DNA from: Mercenaria mercenaria
Lineage: Eukaryota > Mollusca > Bivalvia > Venerida > Veneridae
Reading direction: 5' to 3'
DNA length: 64,000 nt
NCBI RefSeq assembly: GCF_021730395.1
Contig: NC_069366.1
Location: forward strand, 66,035,001 to 66,099,000
Below, piece after piece: positions 1 through 9,900 of the stretch. The translations under genes and the position numbers were made by a program. The notes under the pieces are model-generated. The model was not told the DNA's origin and made no database searches. It saw only the letters and a program-made list of their open reading frames with translations. The stretch's first letter is position 1. The number at the start of each line of letters is the position of its first letter.

Positions 1-1560
1 GGTACTCTGTCTCCCTGTTTAGCTTTACCCTGTTTCCCCTGTTACCCTGTCTCCACGTTAAGCTTTCCCTTGTTACCCCGTCTCCCTGTTAAGCTTTCCC
101 CTGTTACCCTGTCTCCCCATAAAGCTTTCCCCTGTTACCCTGTTTCCCCTGTTACCTTGTCTCCCAGTTAATCTTTCCCCTGTTACCTTGTCTCTCTGTA
201 AAGCTTACCCTGTCTCCTCTGTTAAGCTTTCCCCTGTTACCCTGTCTCCCCATAAAGCTTTACCCTGTTACCCTGGCTCCCCTGTTACCCTGTCTCCTCA
301 TAAAGCTTTACCCTGTTACCCTGGCTCCCCTGTTACCTTGTCTCCCAGTTAATCTTTCCCCTGTTACCTTGTCTCTCTGTAAAGCTTACCCTGTCTCCTC
401 TGTTTTCCTGTCTCCCGTTTAGCTTTCCCCTGTTGTGACTTTTTCTCCTTTATTTTCCTGTCTCCCTTCGTACTGTCTCCCTGTTACCGTGACTCCCCTG
501 TTACATTTCCCCTGTTACCCTGGCTATTTTGTTACCTTTACCCTGTTACTCTGTTTTCCCAGTTACCTATATTTCCCCTGTTACCCCAGTTACTCTGTTT
601 TCCCTGTTACCCTGTCTCCCCGTTAAGCTCTCTCCTGTTACTCTGTCTCCACTCTTACCCTGTCTCCCTATCAAGCTTTCCCCTGTTACCCTGTCTCTCC
701 AAGCTTTCCCCTGTTACCCTGTTTCCCCGTTAAGCTTTCCCTTGTTACCCTGTCTCCCCGTTAAGCTCTCTCCTGTTACTCTGTCTCCACTCTTACCCTG
801 TCTCCCTATTAAGCTTATCCCTGTTGCCCTGTCTTTCCAAGCTTTCCCCTGTTACCCTGTTTCCCCGTTAAGATTTCCCTTTTTACCCTGTCTCCCCGAT
901 AAGCTCTCCCCTGTTACTCTGTCTCCACTCTTACCCTGTCTCCCTATCAAGCTTTCCCCTGTTGCCCTGTCTCTCCAAGCTTTCCCCTGTTACCCTGTTT
1001 CCCCGTTAAGCTTTCCCTTGTTACCCTGTCTCCCCGTTAAGCTCTCCCCTGTTACTCTGTCTCCACTCTTACCCTGTCTCCCTATTAAGCTTATCCCTGT
1101 TGCCCTGTCTCTCCAAGCTTTCCCCTGTTACCCTGTTTCCCCGTTAAGCTTTCCCTTGTTACCCTGTCTCCCCGTTAAGCTCTCTACTGTTACTCTGTTT
1201 CCCTACTGTTTCCCTGTCTCCCTATTAAGCTTATCCCTGTTGCCCTGTCTCTCCAAACTTTCCCCTTTTACCCTGTTTCCCCGTTAAGCTTTCCCCTGTT
1301 ACCCTGTTTCCCCGTTAAGCTTTCTCTTGTTACCATGCCTCCCCGTTAAGCTCTCTCCTGTTACTCTGTCTCCACTCTTACCCTGTCTCCCTATTAAGCT
1401 TATCCCTGTTGCCCTGTCTCTCCAAGCTTTCCCCTGTTACCCTGTTTCCCCGTGAAGCTTTCCCTTGTTACCCTGTCTCCCCGTTAAGCTTTCTCCTGTA
1501 ATCATGGCTCTTCTTACCCTGTTGCCCTATCTCCTCTGTTACTCTGTTTCCCCAGTTACC
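1..1560. repeat. Pyrimidine-rich minisatellite array
   Basis: Nearly all of the first 1.56 kb is built from variants of CCCTGTTACCCTGTCTCCCC followed by GTTAAGCTTTCC. Shorter units of about 30-35 bp combine into longer repeats of roughly 120 bp from about 600 to 1480. The strand asymmetry is extreme, with C and T on plus. Open frames across it are by-products of the repeat. The array runs off the left edge. It resembles no known gene and is not telomeric, because the CCCTAA motif is absent. Confidence 0.9.
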
Positions 1561-2138
1561 AAACAGCTAGTGTTCCACACATTGAGCTTACTAGGCAGAT
1601 ATAACGTGCAGAATGGATAACATCGATTGCAAGACTGGATCACAATACGAATTTTACATGCTAAGGTGTTGGATGTCGATGGACTTTTCCCATCTATATA
1701 TAAAAAGTACCTGTAAGCATTATGCATATGTAATCTGTGGCCGACGTACGTGATATTCTGTACCTCAATTGAAAACCAGACTCAGAATAAGACCTTGTCA
1801 ATGCCAAGTTTCAATTTTGTGCTCGGAAACAACGAAACTGGGACCAGTGACGGAGAGTAGCCTCGTATCTCCAGCATGTGAGGTGAAGCTTAAAATTCAC
1901 CAATGGCAAGGCAGTATTCTGAGGCTGATCTCGAAACTTGGTTTTATAAACTTGAATAAAAATTTTTTGAGGCTGATCCCAAGACTCGGGTTTTTTAAAG
2001 TTGAACTCTGCTACGCGAGTTATTTAACCTCGGACCCAAGAAAAGTGTAGTGTCATAAGTGATGTATGGTATTGAAGAACTGATATACGATACACCATTA
2101 ACTTTTAATATTTTATGGTTAGTCATTCACACTGCGCA
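1561..2138. other. Intergenic stretch downstream of the SLC49A4-like gene
   Basis: No convincing gene is seen. Two near-identical phrases around 1919-1945 and 1968-1992 (GAGGCTGATC followed by an AGACT or AAACT stretch) suggest a small local duplication. A possible polyadenylation signal for the minus-strand gene, ATTAAA read on minus, lies at 2104-2109, about 30 nt past its stop codon. Confidence 0.4.
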
Positions 2139-3557
2139 TTAACTAGAATGTATTTCAACATCACGATTTAAGTCGATGTCCGTCCTCTTGTAGCGCTCTG
2201 GAAACACGAACAACATCGGAATGGCTACAACTAAAGATCCTAATACAGTCCAGTTCATCCATTCTGTTCCAATATTTGGCACTGACACTAGGGACAAGAA
2301 GATAACTCCGCCCACATTATCAACCAATGTATAAAACCCTCCCGTGACGCCCTCTGCTACAGGATACGATGCTTCTGCGCAGATCTCGTAAAACAAGGGA
2401 GTTGTTCCGTTGATAAAAATCCCTAATAATATACAAGATGCGTACAAAGATTTCAGGTCATACACTATCACACTAGTGCAGAGCAAGGCAAACCAAATAC
2501 TGCACACCATGGCGCACGTGAAAAGTGATATAAGGAATAGTTTCCGTCTACGGTTGAAAAGGTCAGAAAATTTTGCTATAAAAATACCAGAAAAACAACC
2601 TATTAACGTATGCCAAAATCCCATCCACCCAGCGTCGATTTGTGTCACACCGAGAGGTTTAAGAACTACGTCCAGAATGGCTATCCATACACCAATAACT
2701 CCTATAGGAATTCCACCTGCCAGTACGATCAGCCATAAAGAGCCGTTGCGCAAAATTTTGATCAAAGCTTGTTTATAGTCCGTTCTCTGGATTGACGCCG
2801 TTATGCTAGGTGGATGTGGTGGTTTAGATGGGAAATAAGTTATCGTTAAAATGAAAGCCAGTCCGGCAAATGCGCTGTGTGTATACAAAAGATTCAATAT
2901 GCCTTGTCTCAAACTTCCCATGTTCACAACTTCATTTTTATCAGGATGAATTTTATGTTCAACGGAATCTGTCACGTTTGTAACTGATGTATTGGTACTG
3001 TTCTGCACGTGGTCCTGGTACACTGGATCGGGCACGAGCTGTGGGCCTATAATGAACGATAAGGATACTCCCATGTAGTTGAAAAATGAACCAATTGCTG
3101 TTGCTACCGGTCTCTCCGCTGGGGGAAACCACACAGCTGCTACAAGAGGAGGGCCTGAAAACGGCATTGTAGCCGCAATACCTTGGATTAATCCGCATAC
3201 ATATGCCGTTACAGTAGCAGTTACTGGTTCAAGGGAGAAGCAACGAATTACGGAACAAAATACTAGCATTCCTGTACACAGAATCATTGAAAAACGTAAT
3301 CCCTTGGTATCCATCATCATGCACATTGGAATTACAAGAAACATGTAACTAATGTTGGCTAAGTTCGCAACAAGCGCCACGTTGCCATCGGCCCAGCCGA
3401 AAACTATTTCCGAAGATTCGGCAACAGGCCCCCACGTGTTCCATATCATAGACTGCACACAGCAAGTCATACAAAAGACGGTCAATATCCAATATCGTCG
3501 GCCGTAAACACGTGTTTCTGCAGTCAATGGCCTCTTCTCGTCTACCGTATTTTCCAT
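2139..3557 (-). CDS. SLC49A4: SLC49A4/DIRC2-like MFS transporter, single exon
   Basis: One uninterrupted reading frame encodes 472 residues from an ATG at 3557 to a TAA at 2139-2141. It resembles SLC49A4 (DIRC2), a 12-helix lysosomal membrane transporter of the major facilitator superfamily, reported in mammals to export pyridoxine. Family landmarks, recalled from the human protein, include YGRRYW before helix 1, WNTWGPVAESSE after it, the WFPPAERPVATAIGS loop, DAGWMGFWHTLIGC in the second half, and LYASCILLGIFING followed by YPVAEGVTGG. The length is close to the human protein of about 478 residues. NxS/T sites fall in the long loop near residues 185-200. The human gene has several introns; this copy has none, which suggests retroposition or intron loss. 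The N-terminal EKRPLT sits where I recall a dileucine lysosomal signal (ERQPLL) in the human protein, and lacks the second leucine. The family call is firm; strict orthology is not. Confidence 0.9.
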   Translation of the reverse strand: MENTVDEKRPLTAETRVYGRRYWILTVFCMTCCVQSMIWNTWGPVAESSEIVFGWADGNVALVANLANISYMFLVIPMCMMMDTKGLRFSMILCTGMLVFCSVIRCFSLEPVTATVTAYVCGLIQGIAATMPFSGPPLVAAVWFPPAERPVATAIGSFFNYMGVSLSFIIGPQLVPDPVYQDHVQNSTNTSVTNVTDSVEHKIHPDKNEVVNMGSLRQGILNLLYTHSAFAGLAFILTITYFPSKPPHPPSITASIQRTDYKQALIKILRNGSLWLIVLAGGIPIGVIGVWIAILDVVLKPLGVTQIDAGWMGFWHTLIGCFSGIFIAKFSDLFNRRRKLFLISLFTCAMVCSIWFALLCTSVIVYDLKSLYASCILLGIFINGTTPLFYEICAEASYPVAEGVTGGFYTLVDNVGGVIFLSLVSVPNIGTEWMNWTVLGSLVVAIPMLFVFPERYKRTDIDLNRDVEIHSS

Positions 3558-4935
3558 TTAGTGCATGTGTTTATATATCAAAATTATAAAATTGTCAGTT
3601 GAATTAGAATATTTCATGTATCATTTATCCAATTTGATTCGCATACTCACCAAATTATTAACTTATGTAGAGTCACGAACGTATTGTATGGCCAAACACG
3701 CTGCAAAACTACAATGTATCTAGATATATAGGTGAACAAAGTCCAATTGCGTTGGGATTTATTTCTCACTTTTAACATGTTTCTTATTATGTGCGATGCA
3801 TTTTACACGGATGTTGGACGTGGGAGGGGATGGGAGAGGGTTAGGCCTTGTCCCTGTCCCATCCTTCCGGAATTGTCTTCGTTGAATGACTTTCACATAC
3901 AATATCATTTTAAAACTTTTAACAGATTTTCGGGATCATAAGACAAATTCTAGATCTTATACCAGGTCACATAACTCTGACTTTTCTTTTTACACATCAA
4001 TGCCACAAATCTGCCTTATACGAGTGTTGTTCCAATAAATTGTATTTTGACAAAATTATCCCTCCTTTTATAATATCTCTGAAATCATTCAAATTTTGAA
4101 TTTGATTATGAGAATTGAAGCACAAAGTCATTTACCAGATCCCATAACTCTGATTTTGTATCCTTTCTGCACAAAATGTTCCAGACTAAATGTTTCTGAA
4201 ATCTATACACACATTGGACCATAACTCTATCATGAATATTTATGATATTAACTCCCCTTTTGCACTTCAATTTTCACATTTGCTTTAACATTTATGTTCC
4301 AAGATATAAAAGGATACAGTGGGTACTATTCATTTCTATCATTAGCTCGTGGACAGATAAAGTTTTGGGATTGATGGTAGCTTTTTAGAGTCTATGACCT
4401 ATTGATAGGAAATATTATTTTTTAATTGAGACCTGTGCTCAGTTCGTATTTAAATACTTGATATATTGGCTTCTGGCTGACAGGGATGGAGGAGCTTGTC
4501 CTAACCCCCCAATTAAGTGTCTAAGCTGTCTCGACCAAATTTGGCCACTTACAACAGAATACTCGTGGTGAATTTACAGCATAGTCATAGACTTCCAAAC
4601 ACCAACGACTTCGAGTTGATCTGTTACACCTGTTAAACTATCTAACTTGAGGGGTCTTTTTAACTTCAGAAAAAACATGTCTGCCTTTTAGCGGACCCAT
4701 AATAACACTATGCAATTTCCGTGCGGATTACGTATTTACGTTGACACACGATCACAAATGTAGCTCATCGGTCACACTCCGGATAATACCGAAGTAGCAT
4801 ACGGAGATTATGTAAATTGACAGCTGTAATTACGGGTCCCTTATTTTAATCTGGCGATGCTCGATTACTGAAATTTAATTCTGACACAGTTCCGGCCGTT
4901 CCGACAAATAGACTCATGCGCCAATCCAATCCGAG
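3558..4935. other. Intergenic, no gene seen
   Basis: AT-rich sequence upstream of the SLC49A4-like gene. I see no splice-consistent coding exon, tRNA or clear mobile element. Phrases such as accagatcccataactctga near 4135 and 3960-3985 recur and may be remnants of a degenerate satellite unit. The promoter of the minus-strand gene should lie just above 3557, but no clear TATA box or initiator can be assigned. Confidence 0.4.
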
Positions 4936-5150
4936 CTAGTAATGTATGATCTAGGATAAACAGTCGTGCATGATCTAGTATAAACAGTAACATATGATCT
5001 AGGATAAACAGTAATGTATAATCTATGATAAACAGTAATGTATTGTCTAGGATAAAATGTATAATGTAAGATGTAGGATAAACAGCGAGGTATGATCTAG
5101 GATATACAGTAACGTATGATCGAGGATAAACAGGAACGTATAATCATGGT
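4936..5150. repeat. 23-bp minisatellite (TGATCTAGGATAAACAGTAA type)
   Basis: About nine degenerate copies of a 22-24 bp unit, TATGATCTAGGATAAACAGT followed by a short variable joint. They run from about 4938 to the left arm of the hairpin that follows. Confidence 0.85.
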
Positions 5151-5271
5151 AAATACTGAAGAGTTTTTTCTTGTTTTTTATATATGATGTGTGATATGAT
5201 AACATATAATATTATATGTATCATATCACACATAAAAAAACAAGAAAAAAAACTCTTCAGTATTTATCATG
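5145..5271. repeat. Long hairpin (foldback), about 127 bp
   Basis: The left arm begins CATGGTAAATACTGAAGAG and the right arm ends CTCTTCAGTATTTATCATG, its reverse complement with one mismatch. The match continues inward through the TTTTTTCTTGTTTTTTAT and ATGTGTGATATGAT blocks. The loop is a short AT-rich stretch around 5200-5216. It directly abuts the 23-bp minisatellite and may be a small foldback MITE. Confidence 0.85.
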
Positions 5272-6021
5272 AAAATTGATATTACAATGAAATGACTTAT
5301 CACTAAGTTTTTAACCATATAGTTATTGTTCCTTGTAACTTGTGTTATGGAGGTGAATAGGTAAATTCGAAGTAGGACTATTATCTGTGTTATTGATTGA
5401 TCTCTAGTACTATAAGGAGTGACCTAAATTTTAATAATTTCATGAAACAATTAAATATCTTACCTGTCAGAAAATGAAAAGAAAAAAAAAAACAATATTA
5501 AGGCTTACACATTTTAACGGAAAATCAAAGTTGTGAGCAGATGTTATAGATTTTATTTCAAAATGGTATTCAGGTAAAACTGCAATTAAATGTTGTTGGG
5601 CATGTAGCGAAACGTAATATTGTGTAAGAATGTAAATGTATATATAACTTTATATATAGAACCTTAGTTCATCCTAGGATTTGTTAGTATTTACCCGGAA
5701 GATTTGCTAGATTGAGATGGCCTTGAAGTATCAGCCAACTGGAATAGGCTGTGTGTAAATCGATATAGTTAATTTAAATCATATTATGAATAAAACAGTT
5801 TGAAGTTCTGTTGGTTATTCACATGAATTTTTTATTGTCACGAGTTTGTTAACGGTTGATAGACTATAGCTAGGAATATGGTCAATATGAAATATCTAAT
5901 CAAAATTATATATATTACAGGTAAATGGAAAAGAAGTGGTGTGCTTCTAGGATAGGATTAAATCGGACGTAATGATATATAACAATAACCAGTTTCAGTT
6001 TTATTTATCAACTTGGCCCAT
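5272..6021. other. Upstream region of MFSD13A-like copy A
   Basis: AT-rich, no separate gene seen. An in-frame TAA at 5986-5988 shows that the reading frame of exon 1 opens only after it. A possible splice acceptor, AGTTTCAG at 5991-5998, would allow a non-coding 5' exon further upstream. No clear TATA box or initiator could be assigned. Confidence 0.3.
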
Positions 6022-6978
6022 ATGGGCATTAGCAGTGAATATCAATGCAACAAATTACGTAAAAAGTCGAGCATGAACAAGAAAAAGATAAAGATGTTTC
6101 AGTCTTCGCTTCACTCGAGAGTTGTCGCCCTTGGAGCTCTTCATATGGGATTTAGTATGCTGAGTGCAGCGTTTGGTTTCTATTACGTGAAAGTGTTCCT
6201 AAATTTCTATCATATAGAGGAAAGTTGGTTTCAAGTGTCTCAGTCAATTCTCCTTGTATGGAATACTGTCAACGACCCATTGATTGCCTACTTTCAGGAC
6301 AGCACGAATTTTGCGTGTACAAGAACTCGGCGTGAAAGTGTTCTTTATGCAGCACCATTTTTTGCTTTGTCATTTCTGGTTCCATGGTTTCCATGGGGAA
6401 AACCTGATTTTCTTCAACCATGGGTTACTGGCGTTCATCTAATTACAACATTATGTTTTTTCGATACCATGTTCACATACGTCGGACTGGCATCATCATG
6501 TTTGTTCACTGAAATATCGGCAGACAATGACGAACGCTTGACAATGATACGGTACAATCAGATAGGTAATCTTCTAGGATGTTCCAGTGTTTTTATGTTA
6601 GAGTATATATCGAATCAACTAGAAAACTTCAAAGCATTTCAAACTACATGCATAATTCTGGCAGTTATTAGTACCTTGTTACTTCGATATTGTGGCAAGC
6701 ATGCACATACTGAACTGGAACTTCGGCACGAGAATGACATGCAAAATGGAAAACCAAGAGTCTTAAAGTCGCAAGAATATTCATATTTGACTCTTACTAA
6801 GCAAATTTTTTTCACAAAAGATTTTTTAGCGTTTGCAGTTATGAACTTTTTAGCAGGATTTCATAGAGTGTTTCTCTCAAATTTCTTTACTATATTTGGA
6901 GATCAGTTAATTTCTAAAGATGTTGTGCCACCGGTAGTGAGAAGCTTGTTTTATGGAGCAAGTTCTACTGCATCAAAG
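6022..6978 (+). CDS. MFSD13A: Copy A exon 1
   Basis: Encodes the N-terminal half, roughly helices 1 to 7, ending FYGASSTASK at a phase-0 donor (AAG then GTGAGA at 6979). Reading through the donor gives an unrelated tail and a stop, which supports the splice. Confidence 0.88.
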
Positions 6979-9900
6979 GTGAGATTTACAAGTGTTTTAG
7001 CTCTGCATTGCCCTCGTATTTCAATGAAGACTTCAAAATCAGTCAAAAATAGAGAAAATTATGACAATAGATTTGGGCCGTTTTCATGACAAAACCTGTA
7101 TTAGAGACAGAAAATCAAAATTGAGATAACAAACTGTTCGTGAAGAACATTATTTTACCTGCCAAATACTAGTATGACAATTTGAAGAAGTTATTTCCAC
7201 TATTACAAGACTTACAATGCTTTTAAGTAAGTCACTGAAGTGTGACGTTACTTTAAGAACGTGATTAAAGCATTATGACGGTGTCGTGCATTGCGTGTAT
7301 TTTTTCTTTTCATTTATGCGACAAATATACGTACCACTAACTAAACATAGTACACTTGAATGTTTAGAAACAGTTTGAAATAATTTTACTTAAGAAATAA
7401 TTCATAGCAAAAGAGTGTTAACACTATTTATGCATGATGGGCGGTTATACGTCGGGCGTAATAATTTCACGATGGTGCAGCCCGAGTGAAATTATTTGTA
7501 CGACGTATTACTGCGCGAATGTAAAAATAGTGTTAAAACACGGTTTTGCTATAAATGTTTTCGATTCTAATATGCCCTTAATCGAAAACAGTAGATAAAA
7601 TATAGTAGTGTTCTTTCTTGGTCGCAACAAAAACATTGTCGTCGCCGCATGTTAACGTGACATCATTCTAGCGTAAGCGTGTTTTAACAGAGACGAGCAT
7701 ATTAAAAAAAAAGTACAACTCAATATTTTCATGGCCCATGGGTTCCTTGGAATTTCGGTTGCCATGACAACCCAAATAACATTTATTTGTGAAATATGGT
7801 AGAAAATGATTTGCCTTAGATGACCGAATTACAATACTCTAGTTTCTAATTTCTGCATGAACAAAAACTAGCCCAATAATATGTTAAAAAATGGCAGATA
7901 TTTTGTATTAATATTTCCACACATTGAATACTATTAAATATTTCTATTCACAAGGCAATAAAGAACGTATCTTTACTTTTTATATGAAAAGGGTTACTAA
8001 TGTACATGAAACACAAGACATCCAGGTAACTTCTCAAGATGTCTTAAAGTGGCACCCTCAATTTTCCATTATTTTGAAATTTCAAACTGCCATATCCTTT
8101 TCAGAAATGATCCGATTATGTTACTTTTTTCAGCTTAGTGAATGAGAGATTGAGAGGGTTTGCATTAGTGCTGCATGTACTATCAGCTGGACTACCTTTC
8201 AATTTAAACCAAATAGTTCAGAAACACGTTCTCTTTCACGATGTGCCAGTTTACATGTAGTTTTCATATCATGTACATCAAATATTTTCTTAGATCGATT
8301 GTTTTGACCAGGTGACAGTGCTAGATAAGGTAACAGATGCTGATTATTGACAACCATTAGAGTAGTCGAACACATCATTATTTTACCGCTAGAATTTTCT
8401 ATTTAGCTTTGATTAAGAACCTATCTGTCTTCTATATTCCACTAGTCCTTATTTCCCATCTCTTTGATAAGGAAACCGGAAGTCCACCGACAAATACATT
8501 AAACAAAATCCACTTTATTAGTACCAACCATGCTTGCCGTAAAAACGATACCAATGCATTTGTATTTTTGAGTCATTCAAATTTCTACATTAAAGATATG
8601 TTATGTCCATCTTTCGCAAAACTGTTTACATATATCGTCACATATTGACTCAAAGTTAAACGTTACCTAGTAACAGCCGTGAGTTAAAACAAAGTCATTT
8701 TAATAACAGTACAAATTCACACAATCTTTAATTGTGTAGTATTTCAAACCTTACATATATTACTCTTTATACGCAAAAAATTACTTATGTTTATTCTATG
8801 TTTACGAAAATATTGTTCATAATTTGAAATATGAAATTTGGGCATTATATGTCTTTCAGTATGATAAAATTTCATATTACTCTGGGTTTCAGCTGATTGT
8901 GATATTTGGTGCAGGAGTTGTTGGCAGATTTGGCTACTACAAGGTGATACGTTACAGTCAACTCTTCATGATTGCATATGGATTGATATACTATATGACT
9001 GGACCAATCAATCACTGGTGTCTCATGTTCTTTATGCTGTTAGACAGGTATGTTTTTTATTTTGGAAAAGGTCTCTTCAGTATTGTCCGCGATTGCTGTA
9101 TTCGTCTTCATTTGCTTAATCCAAAATCTGTAGATACGAAGATCTTATGGAAGCAGTTACATGTTAGATAGAATATTACTTTGGCCGGTGCTAAAGGGTG
9201 GGAGAGGTGTTGCAAATTTTATTACCGCTTATGAGCAGACTTGTTCAAACCGAGTATGCTGTTGTTTTGCTTGACAGGGTTCTATGTTTGCAGAGGATCT
9301 TCTTATAAATTTTATTGTTGTATTCAGAGGCCAAATTGTACTATGTAACTGGTGCAGAAAGAGCTGAGGTATTGTAATCCACGATTTCCTCAACGTCAGG
9401 GTATGGAAGAACGTTTAAATTAAACATTTTTACGAAAATGGCAGCATTTTATATATGTAGTTATGTTTATTTGATAACTAGATTGAGTATTTATATTCGA
9501 TAATCAGATGAGTTTTTTTTTGTGTAAAATAATGAGACTCCATTGCTTGGGCTATATGAATGGGGTAGTGCACATGTTGAAGGAAGACATTTCAAAAGAA
9601 TAGATCAGTATGTCAGTGTTAATATTTGCTGTTACAATAAGCACCGTTTATATCCAGTAACACCAACATGTGTAATTAACAGACCATTCGCGCAAAATAT
9701 AACACTAGAATATGCAAATAAATGGCGGAAATCGCCGCTGAAGGAACACATGATGTTTAAACTGGTTAAACAGTGTGGAATACGCGCATACGGCTGCGAA
9801 GACATTGTGTTTCAGTCGGCAATAAGTAGATGCTGTGGAAAACCATTGGTTTTCAAGGTCGTTCTTGAGAATTGACGACCTGGGAACCTTTTGAAGGTAG

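Noticed and set aside
529-1287. 252-codon open frame with a repetitive Leu/Pro/Ser protein
   Set aside because: It follows entirely from the minisatellite unit and starts in the repeat; no independent coding signal.
1-1560. Telomeric or subtelomeric repeat
   Set aside because: Contains TTACCC strings but never the CCCTAA telomere unit in tandem.
2410-3348. Plus-strand frames within 2410-2778 and 3079-3348
   Set aside because: Antisense shadows of the SLC49A4-like gene.
9543-9875. 110-codon frame in copy A intron 2
   Set aside because: No similarity to a known family, non-ATG opening and intronic position.
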